Shown: one piece after another, positions 1-6,150 of the stretch
How positions within the stretch are numbered: position 1 is the first letter of the stretch
Layout: every line of letters begins with the position of its first letter
Assembly: GCA_946406095.1 (NCBI GenBank)
Contig: CAMJJO010000046.1
Coordinates: 1-11,649, forward strand
Length of the DNA: 11,649 nt
From: an uncultured Bacteroidales bacterium
Lineage (GTDB): Bacteria > Bacteroidota > Bacteroidia > Bacteroidales > UBA932
Reading direction: 5' to 3'
The notes under the pieces: model-generated
Seen by the model: the letters and a program-made list of their open reading frames with translations, nothing else
Databases searched by the model: none
What the model was told of the DNA's origin: nothing
Translations under genes and position numbers: made by a program

Positions 1-64
1 TCACTTTTCCTTCTACTGTGAGGCAGTATGCAACCGCCACTACTTTGTTCTGTTCAATTTTCAT
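1..64 (-). CDS. slyD: SlyD-type FKBP peptidyl-prolyl isomerase, N-terminal fragment cut by window edge
   Basis: Reading leftwards from the ATG at 64-62, the frame stays open to the window edge and gives 21 residues beginning MKIEQNKVVAVAY and continuing with LTVEGKV. This is the typical first beta-strand pair of SlyD-like FKBP proteins, in which a 'VV.l.Y.Ltv.G.vvd' pattern opens the FKBP domain. Such proteins are cytosolic proline cis-trans isomerases and folding chaperones, and many carry a His-rich metal-binding tail. The catalytic FKBP residues, the insert-in-flap domain and the tail lie outside the window, so the subtype is inferred from the start alone. The gene follows tldE in the same direction after a 120-bp gap holding two palindromic repeats. 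There is no Shine-Dalgarno sequence, only an A-rich leader (AAGAAGAAACAAATTATAG). No strong TAnnTTTG promoter was seen; TTGTTTTG at 107-100 is a one-mismatch candidate. Confidence 0.78.
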   Translation of the reverse strand, partial: MKIEQNKVVAVAYCLTVEGKV

Positions 65-90
65 ATAACTATAATTTGTTTCTTCTTTAT

Positions 91-130
91 CTTCGTGTTC
101 AAAACAATGTCATTTTGACCACGAACCCCC
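91..130. repeat. Palindromic repeat unit, copy A
   Basis: Imperfect palindrome: TCGTG (93-97), one unpaired base, TCAAAA (99-104), an 8-nt loop CAATGTCA (105-112), TTTTGA (113-118), one unpaired base, CACGA (120-124), then a C-run. The arms give 11 pairs. A second copy with identical arms lies 52 bp further right. On the leftward strand it is not followed by a T-run, so it is a poor intrinsic terminator. It lies about 30 bp upstream of the slyD-like start. Its TTGTTTTG (leftward strand) differs at one position from the Bacteroidetes -7 element, so a promoter role is possible but weakly supported. Confidence 0.75.
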
Positions 131-142
131 TCTTTTTCCACT

Positions 143-183
143 CTTCGTGTTCAAAACAAGGCCGTTTTGACCACGACCCCCCC
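143..183. repeat. Palindromic repeat unit, copy B
   Basis: Second copy of the palindrome: TCGTG (145-149), TCAAAA (151-156), loop CAAGGCCG (157-164), TTTTGA (165-170), CACGA (172-176), followed by seven C. The arms are identical to copy A, while the loop differs at three of eight positions. The unit abuts the tldE stop codon (185-187) with one base between. Constant stem plus drifting loop suggests that the structure, or the arm sequence as a protein site, is what is maintained. It could be a REP-like dispersed repeat; that cannot be shown from one locus. Confidence 0.75.
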
Positions 184-184
184 G

Positions 185-1603
185 TCAGCCGCTGAAGTCG
201 ACGTCGTCGAACGCCAGGGTGGGGGTGAGTTTGGCGCGGCAGCGGCGGGCGTCCGAGCCGGCCGCAAGGAGGCGCGACCACAAATCTACTATATTTCCGG
301 TAATCAGCATTTCGCGAACCGGATGAACTATCTTTCCGCCCTTGAACCTGTATCCCTGGATCGCGTAGGAAAAATCTCCCGTAGCGGGATTGCTGTTACC
401 ACCGCAGAAATCGGTGATCAGGATGCCGTCGCCGCAGAATGCCATTATATCCTGCCTTGCAGTTCCCGCACTTCCAAATCGAGGGACAAACGGCCTGGTG
501 GCATCCTCGATGGTGGGAGCAATGCCGAGTTTGTTGGCCATATAGGTGTTCACGAAGAATTCCTGCACGACTCCATCCTTCACTATATAATGGTTGGATG
601 TTGCCACGCCTTCCGAATCGAACATTTTTCCGCAGGCTTCCCCTGGGGTGCGGGGGATGTCCATGATGTCCAGTCCGGCAGGGAAGACCTGCTTCCCCAG
701 GGCATCGGTCAGGAAGGAGTTCTTCTGCTGGATATTGAATGCGTTGAGGGCATTCAGGATGGGATTCAGCACTTTCTGCGATACTTCGCTGTCGATTACC
801 GCGCGGTATTTGCCGCTGCGGCAGCGCTTCGGGCCGATCTGCATGACCGCCTCTTCCAGAGCCGCCGGAGCCACCCGTTCCGGATGGAAATCCTTCAGCA
901 GGGGAGAGGCCTCCCACCATCCGCCGCTGTATTTGCGGCCTCGGGAGTCCTGTATGGTCAGTTCCGTAAAGTATTCGAAGGAGGTTTCGCTGTGGAGTAC
1001 TTTAGTGCCCTGACTGTCCACCACATAGTTCCAGTACTCCGAATCCGAATACTCTCCCTCCTCGGAAATCAGTTTCCATCCTCCGCTCTCGCCAGGCCCG
1101 GAGTTGCTCCTCTGCCTCGCTACCGCCACGCACGAGGCTCGCTCAAAAAACTTCGTCAGAGGAGCACGTCCGGCCTGGCGACTGACGCTGTTATTCAGTG
1201 CAAAAGCTATCCGCTGTTCCGGGGTGACCGTATTCCAGGCAGGATCGCAGATACCCAACTCGTTGCCGGAAACCGCATCTTTGGCAGTCCGGGATGGAGA
1301 AGGCAGGTCCCGGCACGGGTCCGGAGCCAGCATGCGCGTGGTCTCCACGGCACGGCCTATAAAACTGCGGAGTGAATCTGCATCCAGCTTATTGGTAGAG
1401 AAACTGCCATAGCGCCCGTCCACGAAGAGGTTAAGGGTGATGCTGCGGTCCAGGCAGCTGGTAACCTTGTCCACCTCCCCGTCCAGAGTCGAAACAATGC
1501 TCATCACATTCTTGCTGAGGCTTGCCCGGGCCTTGTCCGCCCCGGCATCCGCAGCCATCTGCAGGCACTTTTCCGTCAGTAGCTTTTCTTCTTTCTCAAG
1601 CAT
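185..1603 (-). CDS. tldE: TldE/PmbA-family protein, non-catalytic partner of TldD, carrying an in-frame palindromic insertion
   Basis: The protein has 472 residues. TldE (PmbA) pairs with TldD to form a cytosolic metalloprotease that cleaves unstructured peptides and matures some peptide natural products; TldE itself lacks the metal site. Family hallmarks seen here are an N-terminal segment with LFVDGRYGSFSTN (about residues 59-71), GWW-E around 228-231, GVATSNHYIV in the centre, the glycine-rich GGNSNPATGDFSYAIQG near the C-terminus, and the usual ending FDDVDFSG. There is no HExxxH, as expected. The start at 1603 is one base after the tldD stop and has a strong AGGAGGAG 6 nt upstream. Residues about 142-172 (basic, rich in Ser/Arg/Gly) do not fit the family. 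They are encoded by a 93-bp palindrome; with that segment removed, flanks NNSVS and GGWKLIS join into a normal-looking TldE stretch. The frame stays open, so the gene is probably functional, though this is not certain. Confidence 0.92.
   Translation of the reverse strand: MLEKEEKLLTEKCLQMAADAGADKARASLSKNVMSIVSTLDGEVDKVTSCLDRSITLNLFVDGRYGSFSTNKLDADSLRSFIGRAVETTRMLAPDPCRDLPSPSRTAKDAVSGNELGICDPAWNTVTPEQRIAFALNNSVSRQAGRAPLTKFFERASCVAVARQRSNSGPGESGGWKLISEEGEYSDSEYWNYVVDSQGTKVLHSETSFEYFTELTIQDSRGRKYSGGWWEASPLLKDFHPERVAPAALEEAVMQIGPKRCRSGKYRAVIDSEVSQKVLNPILNALNAFNIQQKNSFLTDALGKQVFPAGLDIMDIPRTPGEACGKMFDSEGVATSNHYIVKDGVVQEFFVNTYMANKLGIAPTIEDATRPFVPRFGSAGTARQDIMAFCGDGILITDFCGGNSNPATGDFSYAIQGYRFKGGKIVHPVREMLITGNIVDLWSRLLAAGSDARRCRAKLTPTLAFDDVDFSG
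1089..1181. mobile_element. 93-bp palindromic element inserted in frame within tldE
   Basis: The left arm (1089-1114) and right arm (1157-1181) are inverted copies. Both read TCGCCAGGCC, then GGA, then TGCTCCTCTG, each on its own strand. They differ only by one extra C in the left arm (1097-1099) and a two-base mismatch (GT against CG). That makes 23 paired bases. The 42-bp centre holds a smaller hairpin, CCTCG (1115-1119) with CGAGG (1133-1137), and an A6 run (1145-1150). The total is 93 bp, exactly 31 codons, and tldE reads through it without a stop. The pairing stops abruptly at both ends, and no clear target-site duplication was found. It codes for a hydrophilic basic peptide containing FFERAS and AVARQRSNSG. 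By analogy with Rickettsia palindromic elements it may be a small non-autonomous repeat that tolerates insertion in coding sequence. Mobility is inferred; the palindrome and the frame are seen directly. Confidence 0.72.
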
Positions 1604-1617
1604 GTCATTCTCCTCCT
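1604..1617 (-). promoter_or_regulatory. Strong Shine-Dalgarno sequence for tldE at the end of tldD
   Basis: On the minus strand AGGAGGAG (1617-1610) lies 6 nt before the tldE ATG (1603-1601). It overlaps the last codons of tldD, which encode VGGE. The other start codons in this window have no comparable sequence, as is usual in Bacteroidetes. It supports the tldE start and direct re-initiation after tldD. The GGA-GGA codons also encode family-conserved glycines, so the match may be partly coincidental. Confidence 0.55.
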
Positions 1618-3092
1618 ACCGTAAGGCTCTTCACCAGCACGCTGGGGATGCCGCAGCTCACAAGGGCGCTCTGCTCCTTGCCGCAGGTCCAGGTGCTGTC
1701 GTCTATCTTCAGATCCCCCGCCACCGCGACAATGTCCGCCAGCGCCCGGGGGCCGTTTCCTACAATGTTGATATCCTTCACCGGCATGGTCAGGCGGCCG
1801 TTTTCGATGAGGCGTCCGCTCTTGACATAGAAGGTGAAATCCCCCTCGCCGATCTTGACCTCTCCGTTGGAGAACTGGTCCACGAAGATGCCTTTGCCGA
1901 CGCTGGCGATAAGGTCCTCGCAGGTGCCGTCGGGGCCGCTTTCCATATAGGTGCAGCGCATTCTCGGGATGGGATTGTAGCGGAAGGACTCCCGGCGTCC
2001 GTTGCCGGTGGGAGCCACTCCGTAATGGGCTGCGCTGATGCGGTCGTGGAGGTAGCTGCGCAGGATGCCATCCTCCACCATATAAGTCTTCTGCCCGGGC
2101 ACTCCCTCGTCGTCTACATTGACGGATCCGCGGTTGCCGGGGATGGTGGCATCGTCGATTATGTTGATGCCCTTGTGGGCCACGCGCTTGCCCATCTTGT
2201 CGGCGAAGATGCTCTGGCCCTTGCGGTTGAAATCTGCCTCGAATGCATGCCCCATGGCTTCGTGGAGGAGTATGCCGGATGCTCCTGCCGCCATCACCAC
2301 GGGCATCTGCCCGCCTTTCGGCCGCTTAGCCTCGAAACGCTCGTCCATCCCTTTGGTAACCATGGTTGCAAGTTCTTCCAGGAGGGAATCGGTGATCATT
2401 TCGGCTCCGGCACGGAAACTCCGGGAGGCGTTGTTCATCTCTGTTCTGCCACCTCGGACGAAAATGACAGTCACGGTTATTCCTCCTACCGGACGGGTGT
2501 CGAAAGTGAGCTCGCCAAGGGAATTGTACATCATTATCTCGCTTACCTGATGCCCCAGCATGGCAATTACCTTGTGCACGCTGCTGTCTTTGGCACGGAT
2601 CAGGCTTTCGAGTTTACGAAGCACGGGGACGAATGTGGAGGCAGCGCAGGCGCGCCAGTCCTGCTGCTGGTCATAATATAGGCGATGGCGCGTAAATGTT
2701 TGATTGTCAGCTGATTGCTGGAAATGCCTCTGCGGCTCGGCCTGTAGAGGCGTTTCTGGTAAGTGATTGGATGCCAAACCGTTGCGCGCCACGCTGCTGA
2801 GGGCTATCGCCGAGGCGCTGCGGGCGGCGGACAGCAAAGCGGCATAATCCGTGCTCTCGGCGTAACCGTAGCCGGTCTTCTCGCCGCTGAGAACGCGGAT
2901 GCCGCAGCCGTAATCTATGTGCGAACCGCCGGAGCTGACCTCGCCGTCGCGAAGCACCAGTTCGGAATAAGATGTGTCTTCGAAGAAAAGGTCGCACCAG
3001 TTGCCGCCGGACCTGAGTCCTTCCGCGACCAGGGCTTCGAGTTGCCCGGGAGTCACCCCGAAATGTGCGAGATAATCATTCTGGGTTTTCAT
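1605..3092 (-). CDS. tldD: TldD metalloprotease, catalytic subunit of the TldD/TldE complex
   Basis: The protein has 495 residues from the chosen start MKTQNDYLAHFG. TldD is the catalytic zinc-protease subunit; with TldE it forms a barrel that degrades unfolded peptides. The metal motif HEAMGH (HExxxH) lies at about residues 277-282, followed by FEADFNRKG. In E. coli TldD a C-terminal cysteine completes the zinc site, and the matching STWTCGKEQ is present near the C-terminus. Other family blocks are GSVNVDDEG, the TGNGRRESF/IPRMRCTYM stretch, GEGDFTFYVKSG and PVKDINIVGNGP. A longer open frame reaches 3155, but its extra 21 residues look unlike TldD and overlap the kinase gene by 80 nt, so the ATG at 3092 was preferred. 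That start lies 17 nt inside the end of the upstream kinase gene. It is followed after 1 nt by tldE. No signal peptide is visible, consistent with a cytosolic enzyme. Confidence 0.95.
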   Translation of the reverse strand: MKTQNDYLAHFGVTPGQLEALVAEGLRSGGNWCDLFFEDTSYSELVLRDGEVSSGGSHIDYGCGIRVLSGEKTGYGYAESTDYAALLSAARSASAIALSSVARNGLASNHLPETPLQAEPQRHFQQSADNQTFTRHRLYYDQQQDWRACAASTFVPVLRKLESLIRAKDSSVHKVIAMLGHQVSEIMMYNSLGELTFDTRPVGGITVTVIFVRGGRTEMNNASRSFRAGAEMITDSLLEELATMVTKGMDERFEAKRPKGGQMPVVMAAGASGILLHEAMGHAFEADFNRKGQSIFADKMGKRVAHKGINIIDDATIPGNRGSVNVDDEGVPGQKTYMVEDGILRSYLHDRISAAHYGVAPTGNGRRESFRYNPIPRMRCTYMESGPDGTCEDLIASVGKGIFVDQFSNGEVKIGEGDFTFYVKSGRLIENGRLTMPVKDINIVGNGPRALADIVAVAGDLKIDDSTWTCGKEQSALVSCGIPSVLVKSLTVGGE

Positions 3093-3663
3093 CGGGGTAG
3101 GCGAGTTTGAGAATGGTGTCGTATTTTTCCTGATCCTTGACATTGGATGTGCCATTGGAGCCTTCGGCCACTATGGAGAAAGGGCTGGTGGAATTGTCGG
3201 CCAGGAGCCACCGGTCGCAGATGGGGGCGTAGGTCTCGAAAAAGTAGTTCAGACCCATATAATATCTGCGCCTGACTACATTTTCGGGAATGTTGTGCCC
3301 GCCGGCCGCCACCCGGTCTTTCACGCGTGAAATCGCCAGTTCGGGGGACTTCAGCCAGAAGTACAGGATCACTATCGAGTATCCTCTGGACTTGGCATCG
3401 TTGATTATTCCCAGCAGGGAACGGGTTGCAAGCGTGGTTTCCACACAGAAATCCATGTTGTGCTCCAGCAGGTAGTATATCTTCTGCAGCATATAACGGC
3501 TTGCGGTCACCGAAGCCTCCGCCGGGTTGAAAGGCGAGAGACTCTTCGCGAACTCGTCGGAGTTCACGAACTGGTTGCACTCCAGCATTTCCGGCAGGAG
3601 CGTGTAGGAGGCGGTTGTCTTTCCGGAGCCGTTGCAGCCGGAGATGATATACATTTTAGGCAT
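3076..3663 (-). CDS. Zeta-toxin-like P-loop kinase (COG4185 type)
   Basis: The protein has 195 residues. The Walker A motif GCNGSGKTT at residues 9-17 follows a first strand MYIISG. NSDEFA (34-39) supplies an Asp at the place of the zeta-toxin catalytic base. VETTL (74-78) corresponds to the second acidic motif, and SRVKDRVAAGGHNIP (112-126) followed by RRRYYMGL (131-138) supplies the conserved arginines. Zeta toxins phosphorylate UDP-N-acetylglucosamine and block wall synthesis. Many chromosomal relatives of this length have no proven toxicity, and their substrates are unknown. No antitoxin-like small gene is adjacent. The ATG at 3663 overlaps the end of the TIGR02757 gene by 8 nt, and its own end overlaps tldD by 17 nt. 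It is therefore a fixed member of the operon, not a stand-alone toxin module. A start at 3654 (MYIISG) is also possible. Confidence 0.85.
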   Translation of the reverse strand: MPKMYIISGCNGSGKTTASYTLLPEMLECNQFVNSDEFAKSLSPFNPAEASVTASRYMLQKIYYLLEHNMDFCVETTLATRSLLGIINDAKSRGYSIVILYFWLKSPELAISRVKDRVAAGGHNIPENVVRRRYYMGLNYFFETYAPICDRWLLADNSTSPFSIVAEGSNGTSNVKDQEKYDTILKLAYPDENPE

Positions 3664-4393
3664 TCGAATTCACTCCATAGCCGAAGAGCGCGAAATCGCC
3701 CTTGGCGGGATCGTCCGGGAAAAGCTCCCGGAAGGAATCGGTGATGTCACGCGCCGTGACAATGTCTTTAGAGCGGCGTTTGGTGAGGCCCAGTTCGCTT
3801 GCCTGGCGATACACGTGAACGTCCAGCGGGATGACGAGATCCCTCTTGTCGGAGTTTTTCCAGAGGCCGAGATCCACGCGGCCGTCGTCCCGGACCATCC
3901 ATCGGCGGAGCATCCATATCTTCTTGTTGGCCGCCTTCGGGTCTGCCTTCTGCCCGTAAATCCGGACGCGCATTTCCTCGGCGGAAAGGGCCTCCAGGGA
4001 ATCGGCAGAGGAATAAAATGCCTTCAGCCTCTTGCAGATGGAGGCCACCTCGCTCCATTTGACGGTGCGGTGGATGGAAGTGGAATCGTTCCTCCATTCT
4101 CCGGCCATCACATAGTCGAAGGGCCGCCACATCATCTCGTCGAAAAGACGGCTGCAGTCCCTGACTATCATGGCCCGCCGGCCCCAGGCGAAATGCGCCG
4201 CGAATACTGCGGCGATCTCGATATCCTGAAGGCAAGGGCGCCACTCGCCGCCCTCGAAACCGAGGACGGGCTGGATGGTGGTCATCATGTTATAGAAACG
4301 CCGGGGGAACGCTATGGGATCCTCCTCGAAGTACTTCGGGTTGTTATAGCGTTCCGCCCAGAAAAGAAGTTTGTCAGCAATCGCCTGGTCCAT
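3656..4393 (-). CDS. TIGR02757 (DUF2400) family protein, possibly helix-hairpin-helix glycosylase-like
   Basis: The protein has 245 residues, a normal length for this uncharacterised Bacteroidetes-rich family. Recognisable blocks are DIEIAAVFAAHFAWGRR (57-73), WMVRDDGRVDLGLW (165-178), PLDVHVYRQASELGL (189-203) and the ending DFALFGYGVNSNA. The PLDVHVYR block resembles the region holding the catalytic Asp of endonuclease III/MutY-type HhH-GPD glycosylases (VDTHV.R....LGL). This suggests a distant relation and a possible nucleic-acid role, but no clear LPGVG-type hairpin precedes it, so no activity can be claimed. No signal peptide is seen. The ATG shares one base with the stop codon of the upstream transporter gene (TAATG), and the stop overlaps the kinase start by 8 nt. 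Tight coupling puts it in the same transcript as the transporter, kinase and tldDE. Confidence 0.85.
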   Translation of the reverse strand: MDQAIADKLLFWAERYNNPKYFEEDPIAFPRRFYNMMTTIQPVLGFEGGEWRPCLQDIEIAAVFAAHFAWGRRAMIVRDCSRLFDEMMWRPFDYVMAGEWRNDSTSIHRTVKWSEVASICKRLKAFYSSADSLEALSAEEMRVRIYGQKADPKAANKKIWMLRRWMVRDDGRVDLGLWKNSDKRDLVIPLDVHVYRQASELGLTKRRSKDIVTARDITDSFRELFPDDPAKGDFALFGYGVNSNA

Positions 4394-6075
4394 TATGCTG
4401 TGGCAGCTTCAAGTTTGCGGAGCATGGAGAACATCACCAGACCGGAGATTACGCAGAGTGCCATCAGCACGCTCCAGTTGACCCAGAGGGGCACGTTGTT
4501 CCAAAGCATGGAAGGAATGGAACTGAGGTAGTTGCCGACTGCGGTGGCGGCGAACCACAGACCCATCATCAGGCCCTTGTACTTGGGAGGAGCCACCTTG
4601 CTCACGAAGGAGATGCCCATGGGGGAGAGGAGCAGCTCGGCGAAGGTCAGCACCAGGTAGGTGGAGATAAGATAGGTGGGCACCACCGGATCGGGGGAGA
4701 CGCCGCCTACGCTGACAAGCTCCGAAGGAGCCGGCTGGCCGTTGGAGGCTGCAAGCATGATGAGATAGCCTACTGCGGCCACGAACATTCCGAGACCGAT
4801 CTTCTTGGGAGCGGAAGGCTCCTTGCCTTTCTTGGCGAGTGCGCCGAATATTGCCATCGACACCGGAGTCAGGGCAACCACGAAGAAGGGGTTGAACTGC
4901 TGGAACTGCTGGGGAAGGATGTGGATTTCGGGGGCCATTCCTTTGTAGAGAGCCCATGCGCCTGCCCAAAGGGCGAGCGTCACGATTCCGCTGATGGTCT
5001 TTCCACGGGATGTCTCAGACTGGAAGGTGCCGAACAGGGTGTAGATGGAAACCGCTATCAGGGCGAGGGCCCAGATGTTGAAGCCGATCTTCAGCGGACC
5101 TGCGACTGAAGTCTGGGTGTAGTCGCGGGCGAAGTAGGTAAGCGAGGATCCGTTCTGATGGAATGCCATCCAGAAGAAAATGACAACCGCGAAGACCCAG
5201 ATGAGGGCGGTGATGCGGTCTTTGGTCTGCTTGGGAGTGAGTTCCTGCACGGGGGCGCCTTCACCGGCTTTGGCCTGCTTGGCGTTCACGTCGGCGTGCT
5301 TGAACCAGCTGCGGCATCCGAGATAGATGGCGATGGAGATGATCAGCGAAACGCATGCGACGGCAAAACCGAGGTTGTAGGCCGTGGAGAGGTTGTTGAT
5401 ATAGTACTGGCTGAAAGCGCCGAGGTCCATGGATGCGATCTGCCCGCCGGGCATGGCGGCCTTGAGGCCTTCGAGGATGGAAGGATCCGTGAGAGTGCCC
5501 CCCAGATACTGATGGGCGAGGGCGGGGATATCTGCCTTGTAGATGAGGCCTGCGCCGGCCAGATGCCTGTTGGTGAGGGCGGTGGCGGCGGTAGGGGCGA
5601 ACATTGCGCCGATGTTGATGGCCATATAGAAGAGGCTGAATGCGGAATCCCGCTTTGCGGAGTACTTGGGATCGTCGTAGAGATTGCCTACCAGCACCTG
5701 CAGGTTACCCTTGAACAGGCCAGTGCCCACCGCAATCAGCAGGAGGGCGCCGATCATCAGGGCGAGGGCGAAGCCGCGGGCCGCGAAGGCATCGGTGGGG
5801 ATGGCCAGGCAGAGATAGCCGGTGAACATGACACAGACACCCGTGATGACGCATTTGCCGAAGCCGATTTTGTCGGCGAGCCAGCCGCCGATTACGGGCA
5901 TGAAGTAAACTGCTGCCAGGAAAATGGCATAGAACTGGCCGGCTGCCGCTGCGGAGAAGCCGAACTTCGCCTGCAGGAAGAGCAGGAAGATGGCCAGCAT
6001 GGTGTAGTAGCCGAAGCGCTCGCCGGTGTTGGCGAGTGCGAGGGCGAACAATCCTTTAGGTTGACCTTTGAACAT
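4393..6075 (-). CDS. POT-family (PTR2) proton-coupled oligopeptide transporter
   Basis: The protein has 560 residues with many hydrophobic segments, as expected for a 12-14 helix major-facilitator protein in the inner membrane. POT proteins import di- and tripeptides with protons. Family signatures are GERFGYY (18-24) in the first helix, FKGNLQVLVGNLY (121-133) with the helix-4 lysine K122, and SAFSLFYMAINIGAMFAP (144-161). The proton-coupling motif is normally ExxERFxYY; here the first Glu position is Asn (NTGERFGYY, N16), so only the second Glu (E19) remains. My recollection is that Bacteroidetes homologues share this. A hydrophilic loop near residues 260-285 separates the two halves. It is the first gene of the leftward operon: its promoter lies in 6076-6150 and its stop shares a base with the next start codon. 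Peptide uptake fits the protease genes downstream. Confidence 0.93.
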   Translation of the reverse strand: MFKGQPKGLFALALANTGERFGYYTMLAIFLLFLQAKFGFSAAAAGQFYAIFLAAVYFMPVIGGWLADKIGFGKCVITGVCVMFTGYLCLAIPTDAFAARGFALALMIGALLLIAVGTGLFKGNLQVLVGNLYDDPKYSAKRDSAFSLFYMAINIGAMFAPTAATALTNRHLAGAGLIYKADIPALAHQYLGGTLTDPSILEGLKAAMPGGQIASMDLGAFSQYYINNLSTAYNLGFAVACVSLIISIAIYLGCRSWFKHADVNAKQAKAGEGAPVQELTPKQTKDRITALIWVFAVVIFFWMAFHQNGSSLTYFARDYTQTSVAGPLKIGFNIWALALIAVSIYTLFGTFQSETSRGKTISGIVTLALWAGAWALYKGMAPEIHILPQQFQQFNPFFVVALTPVSMAIFGALAKKGKEPSAPKKIGLGMFVAAVGYLIMLAASNGQPAPSELVSVGGVSPDPVVPTYLISTYLVLTFAELLLSPMGISFVSKVAPPKYKGLMMGLWFAATAVGNYLSSIPSMLWNNVPLWVNWSVLMALCVISGLVMFSMLRKLEAATA

Positions 6076-6091
6076 ATCTTGTGGTTTTAAT

Positions 6092-6105
6092 AGAATTCAA
6101 ATTCT
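6092..6105. promoter_or_regulatory. Operator-like palindrome at the predicted start of the leftward transcript
   Basis: AGAATT (6092-6097), spacer CA, AATTCT (6100-6105): perfect 6-bp inverted arms. The spacer is too short for an RNA hairpin loop, so a DNA-binding site is the more natural reading. It spans the transcription start expected from the leftward -7 element (about 6101-6102), a position where a repressor could act. The AT-rich context makes chance occurrence quite possible. Confidence 0.3.
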
Positions 6106-6107
6106 TA

Positions 6108-6115
6108 CAAATATA
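6108..6115 (-). promoter_or_regulatory. Leftward Bacteroidetes -7 promoter element for the POT-tldDE operon
   Basis: On the minus strand TATATTTG (6115-6108) is a perfect TAnnTTTG match. Expected transcription start is near 6101-6102, giving an A-rich leader of about 26 nt ending AAAACCACAAGATATG. No convincing TTG-type -33 element was seen at the usual distance. Confidence 0.55.
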
Positions 6116-6136
6116 ATAAATAATGAGGAAAATCGC

Positions 6137-6144
6137 TATCTTTG
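6137..6144 (+). promoter_or_regulatory. Rightward Bacteroidetes -7 promoter element for the acyltransferase-pepD operon
   Basis: TATCTTTG is a perfect TAnnTTTG match and ends 6 nt before the ATG at 6151. The transcript would start at or within a base or two of this ATG, making the mRNA leaderless or nearly so. The -33 region is only AT-rich, without a clear TTG. Confidence 0.55.
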
Positions 6145-6150
6145 TGAACT

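Noticed and set aside
91..183. CRISPR array
   Set aside because: Only two units, self-complementary with a short variable loop; the variable part lies inside the palindrome, not between repeats, and no cas genes are present.
99..281. 60-codon minus-strand frame over the palindromic repeats
   Set aside because: Overlaps the end of tldE in another frame and reads through both repeats; low-complexity Arg/Pro-rich product.
167..1375. 402-codon open frame on the plus strand
   Set aside because: Antisense to tldE, with no recognisable motif; codon-bias shadow.
1437..2681. 414-codon open frame on the plus strand
   Set aside because: Antisense to the tldE start and tldD; its Ala/Val/His-rich composition is typical of a reverse shadow.
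3093..3155. Upstream start for tldD giving 21 more residues
   Set aside because: The extra residues do not resemble a TldD N-terminus and would overlap the kinase gene by 80 nt; MKTQNDYLAHFG at 3092 fits better.
3076..3663. Classical epsilon/zeta toxin-antitoxin module
   Set aside because: No small antitoxin gene is adjacent; both flanking genes overlap the kinase and are a TIGR02757 protein and tldD.
5158..6090. 310-codon open frame on the plus strand
   Set aside because: Antisense to the POT transporter; Gly/Glu-rich product without any domain, a mirror of hydrophobic codons.
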